Source: Pseudomonas sp. B21_DOA
GTDB taxonomy: Bacteria; Pseudomonadota; Gammaproteobacteria; Pseudomonadales; Pseudomonadaceae
Length of the DNA: 64,000 nt
Direction of reading: 5' to 3'
NCBI GenBank assembly: GCA_030544685.1
Contig: CP086683.1
Span: 5,146,001-5,210,000, forward strand
Below, in pieces: positions 9,533-20,215 of this stretch (position 1 is its first letter; the number at the start of each line of letters is the position of its first letter). A program made the position numbers and the translations under genes. The notes below the pieces were generated by a model. It worked only from the letters and a program-made list of their open reading frames with translations, did not search any database and was not told the origin of the DNA.

Positions 9533-10974
9533 TTATTTGTCGACGCGGCCGTAATTGTCTTCAAAGCGGACGATATCGTCTTCACCCAGATAATCGCCGC
9601 TTTGCACCTCGATCAGCACCAGGTCAATGACGCCCGGGTTCATCAGGCGATGCTGGTGACCGGCACGGATGAACGTCGACTCGTTGGTGTTGAGCATCAG
9701 TTCCTGCTGGTCGTTGACCACGACCGCCATCCCGCTGACGACGATCCAGTGTTCACTGCGGTGATGATGCATCTGCAGCGACAGCGACGCTTTGGGCTTT
9801 ACTACAATTCGCTTGATCTTGAAGCGTTCGCCATTTTCCAGGGTGGTATAGGTACCCCATGGACGGTGGACCGTACGGTGCAGCAAATGCACGGTGTGGC
9901 TGCACGCCTTGAGCTGATTGACGATGTGTTTCACGTCTTGAGCGTGATCTTTATGAGCAATCATCACCGCATCAGGCGTGTCGATGACCAACAGGTCTTC
10001 CACACCGACCAGCGCAGTCAGACGCCCCTCGCTGTTCACATAATTATTGCGCGAGCCATGGGACAACACTTCGCCTTCAAAGCGGTTGCCGTTTTCATCC
10101 GGCGCAGTCAGTTCGCTCACCGCGTTCCATGAACCGATGTCACTCCAGCCAATGTCGCACGGTATGGTCGCGACTTTCTGGGAACGCTCCATCAATGCAT
10201 AGTCGATGGAGATATCCGGCACCTGCGCAAAGCTTTCGCTGTCCAGCGCCAGGCAACGATATTTGTTGGAGGACGATAGGCGAGACACCTCGATGGTCTT
10301 TGCAACCGCCTCGACAACGTCGGGGCGTGCAGCCGAAGCTCTTCCAGAACGGTGCCTACACGGAAACAGAACATGCCCGAGTTCCAGAAATAGTTGCCAG
10401 CACTGACGTAGTTCTGTGCAGTCTCCAGATCAGGTTTCTCGACAAACCGGGCGACCTTCAACCCGCCCTTGAGCGGTGCCTCTTTCTGCGCTTCGATATA
10501 ACCGAAACCGGTTTCCGGATAGGTCGGCTGAATGCCAAACGTAACCAGCCAGCCTTGACTGGCCAGCGCCACAGCATCGGACACCGCCGCGGCAAAGGCT
10601 TTTTCGTCCTGGATCAAATGATCGGCGGCGAGCACCAGCATATGTGCATCGGGACCATGGGTGGCTTCCAGTTGCAAGGCCGCTGCGGCCACTGCCGCCG
10701 CCGTGTTTCGCCCAAAGGGCTCGAGAATGAAGCCTTGCGCGTGCCTGGCCGTGTTGACGACGCCGTATTCATCTTCAGTTTTGAACAGCAACTCGCGATT
10801 GGTCACGGTGAGGACTTCCACCACACCGTCCAGCCGCGAGGCGCGCAAGAACGTCTTCTGGATCAGATTCTGACCATCCGGCAACTCCATGAAGGGTTTT
10901 GGATGGGCTTCACGGGATACAGGCCACAACCGGCTGCCCACTCCGCCAGACAAAATTACGGGAATCAGTTCCAT
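9533..10974 (-). CDS. manC: Mannose-1-phosphate guanylyltransferase / mannose-6-phosphate isomerase (frameshifted as sequenced)
   Basis: Bifunctional type II enzyme, 480 residues after repair. The N-terminal nucleotidyltransferase has LSGGVGSRLWPVSREAHPKPF near residue 8 and FVEKP. The C-terminal cupin isomerase domain contains the metal-binding HHHRSEHWIVVSG. It makes GDP-mannose from mannose-1-phosphate and GTP, and mannose-6-phosphate from fructose-6-phosphate. The two frames join if one C is added at about 10320-10321 (plus strand), restoring LHAPDVVEAV. I use the ATG of MELIPVILSGG; a TTG two codons earlier is less likely. It works with ManB, and the product probably feeds the perosamine-like branch. 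Confidence 0.88.
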
Positions 10975-11224
10975 GCTCAAAGTCCTTAACCCTCTCTCCT
11001 GCAGATGATATCCAGGAAAGCAGTCTCAATAATGATTGCAGTCGAACTGCACCGAACCCAGTGCAGAATCCTTGCCCCGCCTCTCGGCCTCAAGACGACA
11101 GGGCTGATGACACATACGCCCTCGCGAGCGCCGAATACGTTGCGTGATTGTCTGCCATTCTACAGCGCCAGCCCCTTGATGATTCGACAGAATGCAACGA
11201 ACGGTGGTCGGCAAGCAGCGCCCG
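10975..11224. other. Intergenic region between rmlA and manC
   Basis: 250 bp with no supported gene. rmlC, often next to rmlA, is not present, not even as a recognisable fragment. A manC promoter may lie here, but I see no convincing -35/-10 pair. Confidence 0.5.
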
Positions 11225-12115
11225 TCAACGCGCGGGTTGATCCAGCAACTTTTGCAGATACTGCCCGTATCCGGTTTTCTTCAGGCGCTGCGCCTGAGCT
11301 TCGACCTGCTCATCGGTAATCCAGCCGTTGTGGTAGGCGATTTCCTCCAGGCACGCTACTTTGAGCCCCTGACGATGCTCGATGGTGTGGACGAAATGCC
11401 CGGCTTCCAGCAGCGAGTCATGTGTACCGGTATCCAGCCAGGCAAAGCCGCGCCCCAACATTTCGACGTTCAGGGTTTTCTGTTCCAGATACGCACGATT
11501 GATGTCGGTAATTTCCAGCTCGCCTCGTTCCGACGGCTTGATGTTCTTGGCGATTTCGACGACCTGGTTATCGTAGAAGTACAACCCGGTCACGGCGTAG
11601 TTGGATTTCGGCTTCAGTGGCTTTTCTTCGATGCTCAGCGCGCAGCCATTGGCATCGAATTCCACCACCCCGAAACGCTCCGGGTCGGACACGTGATAGC
11701 CGAACACTGTCGCGCCTGAGGCCTGAGCGTTGGCAGAGCGAAGGTTTTCGGTGAAGTACTGACCGTAAAAGATATTGTCGCCGAGAATCAGGCAGCAAGG
11801 GTCGCTACCGATAAACGATTCGCCGATGATGAACGCCTGCGCAAGGCCGTCCGGGCTCGGCTGTTCGGCATAACTCAACTCGATGCCATACAGACTGCCG
11901 TCGCCCAGCAACTTGCGGAAATTGGGCAAGTCTTCAGGGGTCGAAATGATCAGGATTTCTCGTATGCCCGCGAGCATGAGCACAGACAACGGATAGAAAA
12001 TCATCGGTTTGTCGTAGATAGGCAACAGCTGCTTGGACACCCCCAGCGTGACCGGATGCAAACGTGTCCCGGAGCCACCAGCGAGAATGATGCCTTTACG
12101 ATTGGTCTTGATCAT
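11225..12115 (-). CDS. rmlA: Glucose-1-phosphate thymidylyltransferase
   Basis: A 296-residue enzyme making dTDP-glucose from glucose-1-phosphate and dTTP, the first step to dTDP-L-rhamnose. The pyrophosphorylase signature [16 protein letters not shown] is at residues 8-23. [33 protein letters not shown] and [12 protein letters not shown] follow in family order. The length is standard. The start overlaps the rmlD stop by 4 nt (ATGA), so translation is coupled. Confidence 0.96.
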   Translation of the reverse strand: MIKTNRKGIILAGGSGTRLHPVTLGVSKQLLPIYDKPMIFYPLSVLMLAGIREILIISTPEDLPNFRKLLGDGSLYGIELSYAEQPSPDGLAQAFIIGESFIGSDPCCLILGDNIFYGQYFTENLRSANAQASGATVFGYHVSDPERFGVVEFDANGCALSIEEKPLKPKSNYAVTGLYFYDNQVVEIAKNIKPSERGELEITDINRAYLEQKTLNVEMLGRGFAWLDTGTHDSLLEAGHFVHTIEHRQGLKVACLEEIAYHNGWITDEQVEAQAQRLKKTGYGQYLQKLLDQPAR

Positions 12116-13005
12116 TTATTCAGAATTTCCCTGAGCATTCGGGTTACACCACTTTGCCAATCCGGCAAGTGTAGAGAAAAAGTAGCGCGCAGCTTTTGAG
12201 TATCCAGACGCGAGTTCAGCGGTCGATGTGCGGGCGTCGGATAGGCAGCGCTTTCGACTGGCTCGATAGCCTTCACGGCGAGTAATTCACCATTGGCTTG
12301 AGCGAAGGCGATCACTTGGTTTGCGTAGCCATGCCAGGACACTTCACCAGCGGCTGCCAAGTGGTACAACCCCGCCAGTTCGGGCCGTTGCAGGGCCTGG
12401 CGAAGCGCCTGAGCCGTTACGTCGGCAATCAGATCTGCACCGGTAGGCGCACCAATCTGATCCGCGACCACGCTCAACGTTTCGCGATCCTTGGCCAACC
12501 GCAGCATCGTCTTCGCGAAGTTGTTACCGCGAGCACCATAAACCCAACTGGTACGGAAGATCAGGTGCTTGCAACCCGATGCAGTGATTGCCTGCTCGCC
12601 GGCGAGTTTGCTGAATCCATAATGGTTCACCGGCGCAACGGCATCCGTTTCCCGCCACGCGGCAGTGCCCTGGCCATTGAAAACGTAATCGGTTGAATAA
12701 TGAACCAGCCAGGCATCCGAGGCGACGGCTTCTTCAGCCATAACACCCGCTGCAATGCCGTTTACACGGTCAGCCAAGTCGGTTTCCGATTCGGCTTTAT
12801 CAACCGCAGTGTAAGCAGCAGCGTTAACGATAACGTCGGGCTGCACCTGCCGAATCGTCGTGCGAAGAGCCTCGGGATTCGACAGATCGCCATTCAATCC
12901 ACCGGCCTGATGGCGATCAAGCGCAATCAACTCCCCAAGCGGAGCCAGAGAGCGTTGCAGCTCCCAGCCCACCTGACCGTTCTTGCCCAGCAGCAGGATT
13001 TTCAT
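12112..13005 (-). CDS. rmlD: dTDP-4-dehydrorhamnose reductase
   Basis: A 297-residue SDR enzyme that reduces dTDP-4-keto-L-rhamnose with NAD(P)H to dTDP-L-rhamnose. It starts [16 protein letters not shown] (Rossmann glycine motif), has YSTDYVFNG, and the catalytic YGFSK tyrosine and lysine. The chosen ATG overlaps the rmlB stop as ATGA. A longer in-frame start exists inside rmlB but is not conserved in type. Confidence 0.95.
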   Translation of the reverse strand: MKILLLGKNGQVGWELQRSLAPLGELIALDRHQAGGLNGDLSNPEALRTTIRQVQPDVIVNAAAYTAVDKAESETDLADRVNGIAAGVMAEEAVASDAWLVHYSTDYVFNGQGTAAWRETDAVAPVNHYGFSKLAGEQAITASGCKHLIFRTSWVYGARGNNFAKTMLRLAKDRETLSVVADQIGAPTGADLIADVTAQALRQALQRPELAGLYHLAAAGEVSWHGYANQVIAFAQANGELLAVKAIEPVESAAYPTPAHRPLNSRLDTQKLRATFSLHLPDWQSGVTRMLREILNK

Positions 13006-14078
13006 GCGTTGTTCGAGCGATCTGTGTAGTTCTGATCGATCCACTGCTGATAGCTGCCGCTCTTCACGTGCTCAACCCAATCAGCGTTGTTCAAGTACCA
13101 CTCGACAGTCTTGCGAATTCCGGTCTCGAAGGTCTCTTCAGGCGCCCAACCCAATTCCCGCTGGATCTTGCTGGCATCGATGGCATAGCGCTGATCATGC
13201 CCAGGGCGGTCCTGCACATAGGTAATCAGGCTGGCATGGGGACGATGGGCCGAATCAGGCCGCAATTCATCGAGCAACGAACACAGGGTATGCACCACTT
13301 CGATGTTCTGTTTTTCGTTGTGTCCGCCAATGTTGTAGGTCTCACCGATGACGCCTTCGGTGACGACTTTGTACAACGCACGAGCATGATCTTCGACATA
13401 CAACCAATCGCGAACCTGATCGCCTTTGCCGTACACCGGCAGCGGCTTGCCTTCAAGTGCGTTGAGAATGATCAGCGGGATCAGCTTCTCAGGGAAGTGA
13501 CATGGGCCATAGTTGTTCGAACAGTTGGTAACCAGCGTAGGCAAGCCATAAGTGCGTGCCCAGGCCCGAACCAGATGATCGGAGCTGGCCTTGCTCGCCG
13601 AGTAGGGTGAGCTTGGCTGATAAGGCGTGGTTTCGGTGAAGAGGTCTTCCGGACCTTCGAGATCTCCGTAAACCTCGTCGGTCGAAATGTGATGGAAGCG
13701 GAAATTCGCTTTGCGTGCATCATCCAACGCAGCCCAGTAATGGCGCGCTGCTTCGAGCAGCGTGTAAGTACCGATGATATTGGTCTGGATGAAGTCGGAA
13801 GGTCCCGATATAGAGCGATCAACGTGGGATTCTGCGGCCAGATGCATGATTGCATCCGGTTGATGCTCACGCAGAACGCGGTCGATCTGGTCACGATCAC
13901 AGATATCGACCCGCTCGAACGCATAACGGGAATTCTGACTGACTTCCGCCAATGACTCCAGATTGCCGGCGTACGTGAGTTTATCGACGTTAACGACTGC
14001 ATCGGAAGTCTTGGAGATGATATGACGGATGACTGCCGAGCCAATGAAGCCGGCACCGCCGGTAACTAGAATTTTCAC
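13002..14078 (-). CDS. rmlB: dTDP-glucose 4,6-dehydratase
   Basis: A 358-residue extended SDR converting dTDP-glucose to dTDP-4-keto-6-deoxyglucose. It has GGAGFIGS near residue 7 for NAD binding, the STDEVYGDL catalytic Asp-Glu pair, and the [16 protein letters not shown]yr-Lys motif. It begins with GTG. It is the first gene of the minus-strand sugar-nucleotide operon; the 220 bp upstream should carry the promoter. Confidence 0.96.
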   Translation of the reverse strand: MKILVTGGAGFIGSAVIRHIISKTSDAVVNVDKLTYAGNLESLAEVSQNSRYAFERVDICDRDQIDRVLREHQPDAIMHLAAESHVDRSISGPSDFIQTNIIGTYTLLEAARHYWAALDDARKANFRFHHISTDEVYGDLEGPEDLFTETTPYQPSSPYSASKASSDHLVRAWARTYGLPTLVTNCSNNYGPCHFPEKLIPLIILNALEGKPLPVYGKGDQVRDWLYVEDHARALYKVVTEGVIGETYNIGGHNEKQNIEVVHTLCSLLDELRPDSAHRPHASLITYVQDRPGHDQRYAIDASKIQRELGWAPEETFETGIRKTVEWYLNNADWVEHVKSGSYQQWIDQNYTDRSNNA

Positions 14079-14299
14079 GCGAAGCGATACCCTTGAGCTG
14101 CGGACAGCGCTGCCAGCGAGCGCGGTCTAATCCATGAATGCAGAAGCCACTATCAGTCGGCATCCGTCAGAGTCAGTCTGAATCGACATGCAGAAGGCAC
14201 GATCGAACAAGGGACGCATTTTACAGCTTAATGATGGTTTTACTAATGGATAAGGCACGCCGAGACGCAATTTCGACAGATGCCGTGCGCCTGCCGCTT

Positions 14300-14539
14300 T
14301 CAGACCATTCGCTTGCGCGCGGCTCTGGATGAACGCCCCAGAAACCAGCCCAATACCGGGCCAATCAGCATGCCAATCAGCAGCGCCAACACTGCAACCA
14401 CCGAGACTGGCAACTGCGGGCCGGAAAAACCCAGAAACAAAAGCGCAACCGATTGTTGGTTCTCCAGCACAAATGCCAGAACAATCAGAACCATCAGCAG
14501 AAGAAAAACGCCAAGCAGTATGCGTTTCAGGTTACGCAT
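14300..14539 (-). CDS. LapA-domain (DUF1049) inner membrane protein
   Basis: A 79-residue protein with two hydrophobic segments (about 7-28 and 43-67), a conserved ENQQSVALLF stretch between them and a basic GRSSRAARKR tail. This is the LapA/YciS family, which in enterobacteria partners LapB in controlling LPS assembly. It lies 29 bp downstream of ihfB and next to the polysaccharide locus. Its own function here is unproven. Confidence 0.85.
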   Translation of the reverse strand: MRNLKRILLGVFLLLMVLIVLAFVLENQQSVALLFLGFSGPQLPVSVVAVLALLIGMLIGPVLGWFLGRSSRAARKRMV

Positions 14540-14568
14540 TCACGCCCCTTGAATTTGAATAGCGAAGA

Positions 14569-14865
14569 TCAAGCGCCCTCCTCCTCTTCCTCATTTACCC
14601 GATCACGCAATTCTTTACCCGGCTTGAAATGCGGAACGAATTTACCGTCCAGACTGACGGACTGGCCGGTCTTGGGATTGCGACCTACACGAGGCGCGCG
14701 ATAGTGCAGGGAGAAGCTGCCGAAACCACGGATCTCAATACGATCACCGGTGGCGAGGCACTGAGACATTTGTTCAAGCATGGTCTTGATGGCCAGCTCC
14801 ACATCCTTGGATGAGAGTAGCCCTTGATGGGTGACAATTCGTTCGATCAACTCCGACTTCGTCAT
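14569..14865 (-). CDS. ihfB: Integration host factor subunit beta
   Basis: A 98-residue HU/IHF-family DNA-bending protein, forming a heterodimer with IhfA. It carries [10 protein letters not shown] at the start, [10 protein letters not shown], and the DNA-contacting RNPKTG arm. The C-terminus adds a run of five glutamates (EEEEEGA), longer than in the E. coli protein. It lies downstream of rpsA, as in other pseudomonads, with a small lipoprotein gene between. Confidence 0.96.
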   Translation of the reverse strand: MTKSELIERIVTHQGLLSSKDVELAIKTMLEQMSQCLATGDRIEIRGFGSFSLHYRAPRVGRNPKTGQSVSLDGKFVPHFKPGKELRDRVNEEEEEGA

Positions 14866-15018
14866 ATTTTTCCCTTCTTTTTCAAGCAGCTAGATCAGCG
14901 CTTGAAAGGTTTTAGCATGCCCGGAAGATTTTGAACAGCCCAGGGATTGACATATCTTTCCCGGGGTCAAAATGCCCATTTTCAGGGCATCCCATTGGCG
15001 AGTCGGATCGCTGCGCAC

Positions 15019-15297
15019 CTAACGACACATCACCAGCATGGTCCGGGTTACGAAGCCTGCCGGATTGAAGCCGAACGGATATTGGTCGTCATCTTCGGCA
15101 TCATCAGACCGGGTTATGACCTTGTAGCCCTTGCCCTTACACTCCTTCGCTGCGCGCTTCTGGCACTTTTCCCAACCGGAGCCCAGCCCCGAGCAGTCGA
15201 CCTCGATACCACTGACGCCGCGCACCGCATGGGTTTTCGCGCTGGTGGTGCACCCTGCCAGCGCCAGGACCATTGCAGCAACAAGTAACTTGTTCAT
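15019..15297 (-). CDS. Small predicted lipoprotein
   Basis: 92 residues. It begins MNKLLVAAMVLALAGC, a clear signal peptide with lipobox LAGC, so the mature protein would be lipidated at Cys16. The mature part has four further cysteines (DCSG, EKCQKR, KECKG and a C-terminal MCR), which may form two disulfides in the periplasm. I do not recognise a function. It sits between rpsA and ihfB on the same strand. Confidence 0.75.
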   Translation of the reverse strand: MNKLLVAAMVLALAGCTTSAKTHAVRGVSGIEVDCSGLGSGWEKCQKRAAKECKGKGYKVITRSDDAEDDDQYPFGFNPAGFVTRTMLVMCR

Positions 15298-15444
15298 CCA
15301 CTTCCTTATGCCAGGCAAGCCTGACGACTAACGCTCAAGACCAAGCTTAGTCGCGAATAGGCGATTGATCCGATTAAAGAAACAGACCCGCAGGCGTCGG
15401 CATTGGTTTCATGCACGGACGTACAAAGACCAAATCGCAGACAC

Positions 15445-15474
15445 AAAAAAGGGCGACCGAAGTCGCCCTTTTTA
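15445..15474 (-). terminator. Intrinsic terminator downstream of rpsA
   Basis: 7-bp GC stem GGGCGAC/GTCGCCC with a 4-nt loop, A-tract on one side and T-tract on the other. It lies 15 bp after the rpsA stop and is usable in both directions. Confidence 0.85.
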
Positions 15475-15489
15475 ATGATCAAGCAGAAC

Positions 15490-17175
15490 TCAGTTCTGTT
15501 TGGCCATTGCTTGACGCAGCAGTGCCGCCATAGTGGTATCAGCTGCTTCGCCTTCCGGAGCTGCTTTCAGGCTCTGGATGGCTTCTTTCTCTTCAGCATC
15601 GTCTTTCGACTTGATCGAGAGCTGGATTACGCGGCTCTTGCGATCAACGCTGATGATCTTGGCTTCAACTTCCTGGCCTTCTTTCAGAACGTTGCGCGCG
15701 TCTTCAACGCGGTCACGGCTGATTTCGGAGGCTTTCAGGGTAGCTTCGATGTCGTCGGCCAGAACGATGATGGCGCCTTTGGCGTCAACTTCTTTCACGG
15801 TACCGGTCACGATAGCGCCCTTGTCGTTAACCGAGACGTACTCGGAGAACGGATCGCTTTCCAGCTGCTTGATGCCCAGGGAGATGCGCTCGCGCTCTGG
15901 GTCAACAGACAGGATGACAGTGTCCAGCTCGTCGCCCTTCTTGAAACGACGTACGGCTTCTTCGCCCACTTCGTTCCAGGAGATGTCGGACAGGTGAACC
16001 AGACCGTCGATGCCGCCGTCCAGACCAATGAAGATACCGAAATCGGTGATCGACTTGATGGTGCCGGAGATCTTGTCGCCCTTGTTGAACTGGCCAGAGA
16101 AGTCTTCCCATGGGTTCGACTTGCACTGCTTGATGCCCAGGGAGATACGACGACGCTCTTCGTCGATGTCCAGAACCATGACTTCCACTTCGTCGCCGAC
16201 TTGTACGACTTTCGAAGGGTGGATGTTCTTGTTGGTCCAGTCCATTTCCGAAACGTGTACCAGACCTTCAACGCCTTCTTCCAGCTCAGCGAAGCAGCCG
16301 TAGTCGGTCAGGTTGGTTACACGAGCGGTAACGCGAGTGCCTTCTGGGTAACGGGCTTTGATAGCCACCCATGGATCTTCGCCCAGTTGCTTCAGGCCCA
16401 GGGAAACACGGTTGCGTTCGCGATCGTATTTCAGAACCTTGACGTCGATTTCGTCACCAACGTTGACGATCTCGGAAGGATGCTTGATGCGCTTCCAGGC
16501 CATGTCGGTGATGTGCAGCAGGCCGTCCACGCCACCCAGATCGACGAATGCGCCGTAATCGGTGAGGTTTTTGACGATACCTTTGACTTGCTGGCCTTCC
16601 TGCAGGGATTCCAGCAGAGCTTCACGCTCGGCGGAGTTCTCGGCTTCGAGGACGCTGCGACGGGAAACGACAACGTTGTTGCGCTTCTGGTCCAGCTTGA
16701 TGACCTTGAATTCCAGCTCTTTGCCTTCCAGGTGCGTGGTGTCGCGCACTGGACGGACGTCAACCAGGGAACCTGGCAGGAACGCACGGATGCCGTTAAC
16801 GTCGACAGTGAAGCCGCCTTTAACCTTACCGTTGATAACGCCCTTGACCACTTCCTCGGCTGCGAAGGCTGCTTCCAGAACGATCCAGCATTCAGCGCGC
16901 TTGGCTTTTTCACGGGACAGCTTGGTCTCGCCAAAGCCGTCTTCAACCGAATCCAGAGCAACGTGAACTTCATCACCAACGTTGATGTTCAGTTCGCCAG
17001 CATCGTTGTAGAACTGCTCAAGCGGGATGAGTGCTTCAGACTTCAGACCAGCGTGAACGGTTACCCAGCGAGCCTGGTAATCGATATCAACGATAACACC
17101 GGTGATGATGGAGCCTGCCTGAAGGTTCAGGGTTTTCAGGCTTTCTTCAAAGAGTTCCGCAAAGCTTTCGCTCAT
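15490..17175 (-). CDS. rpsA: 30S ribosomal protein S1
   Basis: A 561-residue protein with six S1 (OB-fold) repeats. The first two bind the ribosome and the last four bind mRNA. Repeats are visible as [53 protein letters not shown] and related blocks. The start is [13 protein letters not shown]; an in-frame upstream start would add 15 residues that overlap the leader hairpins. The gene is preceded by cmk with 119 bp between them. Confidence 0.97.
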   Translation of the reverse strand: MSESFAELFEESLKTLNLQAGSIITGVIVDIDYQARWVTVHAGLKSEALIPLEQFYNDAGELNINVGDEVHVALDSVEDGFGETKLSREKAKRAECWIVLEAAFAAEEVVKGVINGKVKGGFTVDVNGIRAFLPGSLVDVRPVRDTTHLEGKELEFKVIKLDQKRNNVVVSRRSVLEAENSAEREALLESLQEGQQVKGIVKNLTDYGAFVDLGGVDGLLHITDMAWKRIKHPSEIVNVGDEIDVKVLKYDRERNRVSLGLKQLGEDPWVAIKARYPEGTRVTARVTNLTDYGCFAELEEGVEGLVHVSEMDWTNKNIHPSKVVQVGDEVEVMVLDIDEERRRISLGIKQCKSNPWEDFSGQFNKGDKISGTIKSITDFGIFIGLDGGIDGLVHLSDISWNEVGEEAVRRFKKGDELDTVILSVDPERERISLGIKQLESDPFSEYVSVNDKGAIVTGTVKEVDAKGAIIVLADDIEATLKASEISRDRVEDARNVLKEGQEVEAKIISVDRKSRVIQLSIKSKDDAEEKEAIQSLKAAPEGEAADTTMAALLRQAMAKQN

Positions 17176-17188
17176 TTTAATTCCTGTA

Positions 17189-17234
17189 GATGAGGGCGAA
17201 GTAAACGCCCATCTCCACACCCCAGACGGTGTGG
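17189..17234 (-). promoter_or_regulatory. Two hairpins in the rpsA 5' leader
   Basis: In the untranslated leader just before the rpsA AUG, two stem-loops sit back to back: CCACACC/GGTGTGG (17215-17234) and a bulged GATGGGCG/CGCCCTCATC (17189-17213). E. coli rpsA is autoregulated through leader hairpins bound by S1; a similar role is inferred here from position and structure only. Confidence 0.55.
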
Positions 17235-17294
17235 GTTAGTTTCATTTAAAAGAAGCACCGCAGGACTATGACTGGTCCCCTGCGACCTTCTTGG

Positions 17295-17984
17295 TCACCC
17301 GGCGATATCGCGAATGGCGATCTCGCTCATGATGCGTTCAAGCACCTGATCGATGGAAAGCTCCGTTGAATCCAGCTGAATCGCGTCGGCCGCCGGCTTG
17401 AGCGGGGCTACTGCGCGCTGGGTGTCACGCTCATCGCGTGCACGGATCTCATCTAGCAGACTCGACAGACTAACACCCTCGACTTTGCCCTTCAACTGCA
17501 AATATCGACGGCGCGCCCGCTCCTCGGCACTGGCGGTGAGGAAAATCTTCAGCGGTGCATCCGGAAACACCACCGTACCCATGTCGCGACCGTCGGCCAC
17601 CAGGCCCGGCGCTTCCTGGAAAGCACGCTGGCGCTGCAGCAGCGCCTCGCGCACGGCGGGCAGCGCAGCCACTTGCGAGGCGCCGGAACCGACGCTTTCG
17701 GTACGGATGACATCGCTGACTTCGTCGCCTTCCAGAATGATCCGCTGCAGCTGACCTTCGGTCGCGGCGATGAACTGCACATCCAGATGAGCGGCCAATG
17801 TCTTCAGCAGCTCTTCATTGGTCAGGTCGACGCCATGGTTGTGCGCTGCAAACGCCAGCAATCGATAAAGCGCACCGGAATCCAGCAGGTTCCAGCCCAG
17901 ACGCTTGGCCAGAATCCCGGCGACCGTGCCTTTGCCGGAGCCGCTTGGCCCATCGATGGTGATGACCGGTGCAATGTTTTTCAC
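17295..17984 (-). CDS. cmk: Cytidylate kinase
   Basis: A 229-residue (d)CMP kinase. P-loop GPSGSGKGT is at about residues 10-18, followed by [26 protein letters not shown] is the CMP-binding region, with the RRYLQLKG and RDERD lid near the end. GTG start overlaps the aroA stop as GTGA, which fixes the start. It lies between the aromatic pathway genes and rpsA, the usual Pseudomonas order. Confidence 0.95.
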   Translation of the reverse strand: MKNIAPVITIDGPSGSGKGTVAGILAKRLGWNLLDSGALYRLLAFAAHNHGVDLTNEELLKTLAAHLDVQFIAATEGQLQRIILEGDEVSDVIRTESVGSGASQVAALPAVREALLQRQRAFQEAPGLVADGRDMGTVVFPDAPLKIFLTASAEERARRRYLQLKGKVEGVSLSSLLDEIRARDERDTQRAVAPLKPAADAIQLDSTELSIDQVLERIMSEIAIRDIAG

Positions 17985-20187
17985 GACTGAGCCTCTTGTG
18001 CCACACGAATGCCGACTTGCCCGCACAGCGCGAGGAAATTGGGGAACGATGTCGCGACGTTGGCGCAATCATGGATGCGGATCGGTGCGGTAGCGCGCAA
18101 CGAAGCGACGCTGAAGGCCATGGCGATACGGTGGTCGCCGTGACCGTGCACTTCACCGCCGCTGATCTGGCCGCCGTCGATGATGATACCGTCCGGGGTC
18201 GGCTCGCACTTGACGCCCAGCGCCAGCAAGCCGTCCGCCATGACCTGAATCCGATCGGATTCCTTCACCCGCAGCTCTTCTGCGCCGGTGAGCACGGTAC
18301 GCCCTTCGGCGCACGCGGCAGCAACGAACAGGACCGGGAATTCGTCGATCGCCAGTGGGACCAGTTCTTCCGGAATCTCGATACCCTTGAGTCTAGCTGC
18401 CCGCACGCGCAAGTCAGCCACTGGCTCGCCACCGACTTCGCGCTGGTTTTCCAGCGTGATATCGGCGCCCATCAGCCGCAGGATATCGATCACGCCAGTA
18501 CGGGTCGGGTTGATACCGACGTGCTCGAGCACCAGTTCGGAACCCTCGGCGATCGAGGCCGCAACGAGGAAGAACGCCGATGACGAGATATCGCCCGGCA
18601 CTTCGATGTGAGTTGCAGTGAGCTTGCCGCCGGATTCGACCGAAGCCGTGGCACCGTCGACGCTGACCGGGTAGCCGAAGCCACGCAGCATGCGCTCGGT
18701 GTGGTCGCGCGTCGGTGCCGGCTCGGTGACGGTGGTCTTGCCTTCGGCATACAGACCGGCAAGCAGCAGGCAGGATTTCACCTGCGCGCTGGCCATCGGC
18801 ATGGTGTAAGTCTGGCCCTTGAGCTTGTGCCCGCCACGAATGGTCATTGGTGGACGACCTTCAGCAGCAGTTTCGATCACGGCGCCCATTTCCCGCAGCG
18901 GATTGGCCACACGATTCATTGGACGCTTGGACAGCGAAGCGTCGCCGGTCAGGGTGCTGTCGAAGTTCTGCGCCGCCAGCAGGCCGGAGAGCAGACGCAT
19001 CGAGGTGCCGGAGTTGCCCAGATAGATCGGGCCCGGCGCCGGTTTCAGGCCGTGCAGGCCGACACCATGGATAGTCACGCGGCAGTGGTGCGGGCCTTCG
19101 ATGACCACACCCATGTCGCGAAACGCCTGCAAGGTCGCCAGGGCGTCTTCACCCTCAAGGAAGCCTTCGACTTCGGTGACGCCTTCGGCCAGCGAGCCGA
19201 GCATGATCGAACGGTGGGAAATCGATTTGTCACCCGGTACGCGAATCCGACCGGACAGGCGGCCACCAGGTTGAGCCAGGAAGATCAGATCGTTGGAATT
19301 CATAGCGTCCACATAGGCCCTGCGGGCCAGGATTTTACTGAAATGCTCGCGGGCAACCCGGGCGCGCGTGAAAACGCCCAACAATTGGTGCCCATCCCTG
19401 CATCGACCGCGTCGCGCAAGGCGTCGAGGTCGCTGCGAAATGTATCGAGTGTGCGCAGGACAGCCTCGCGGTTGGCGAGGAAGATGTCGTGCCACATCAC
19501 CGGGTCGCTTCCGGCGATTCTTGTGAAATCGCGAAAACCACCGGCAGCGTAACGGAAGATCTCCAGATTTTCATTGCGCTTGGCCAATGAATCGACCAGA
19601 CCGAAGGCCAGCAGGTGCGGTAGATGGCTGGTCGCGGCCAGCACTTCGTCGTGACGCTCGACCTGCATGTGCTCGACATCGGCACCCAGTTCGCGCCACA
19701 GGCGATCGACCACCGCCAGCGCGGCAGGATCGGTCTGCTCGAGCGGCGTCAGGATCACCTTGTGCCGGCGGAACAGCTCGGCATTCGAGGCCTCCACCCC
19801 GCTCTGCTCGGAACCAGCAATCGGGTGCCCCGGGACGAAACGCGCCGGCATGCCGCCGAACGCTTCGGTCGCCGCGCGCACCACGTTGCCTTTGGCGCTG
19901 CCGACATCCGTAAGAATCGCTTGCCCCAGATCCATGACAGCCAGACGCGCGAGCAGCTTTTCCATGGCCAGAATCGGCACCGCCAGCTGAATCACATCGG
20001 CACCGACGCAAGCCGCCGCCAAATCATCTTCGCAGCGATCGACCACACCCAATTCGACCGCGAGCTTGCGCGATTGCGGATCCAGATCGACGCCGACCAC
20101 TTCACGGCACAGGCCGCTTTCACGCAAGCCTTTGGCAAACGAACCACCGATCAACCCCAGACCGACCACCACAAGGCGACCGATCAT
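17981..20187 (-). CDS. Fused prephenate dehydrogenase / EPSP synthase (frameshifted as sequenced)
   Basis: The repaired 735-residue fusion has a TyrA domain, residues 1 to about 290 ([23 protein letters not shown] site, [34 protein letters not shown]). It is followed by an AroA domain beginning near [13 protein letters not shown], with [21 protein letters not shown] and RVKESDRIQ. It converts prephenate (or arogenate) to the tyrosine precursor, and shikimate-3-phosphate plus PEP to EPSP, upstream and downstream in one pathway. The C-run at 19396-19398 lacks one base, within the linker region; adding it restores [16 protein letters not shown] synthase is normally needed for aromatic prototrophy, so a sequencing deletion is the likely cause. 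An upstream GTG at 20223 would add 12 residues. Confidence 0.93.
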
Positions 20188-20215
20188 AGGTGCAGCAGGT
20201 TGCAGCGCAGTGACA

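Noticed and set aside
15403..17193. Long open frame antisense to rpsA (596 codons)
   Set aside because: It is the mirror of a highly codon-biased gene; no ribosome site, motif or plausible protein composition.
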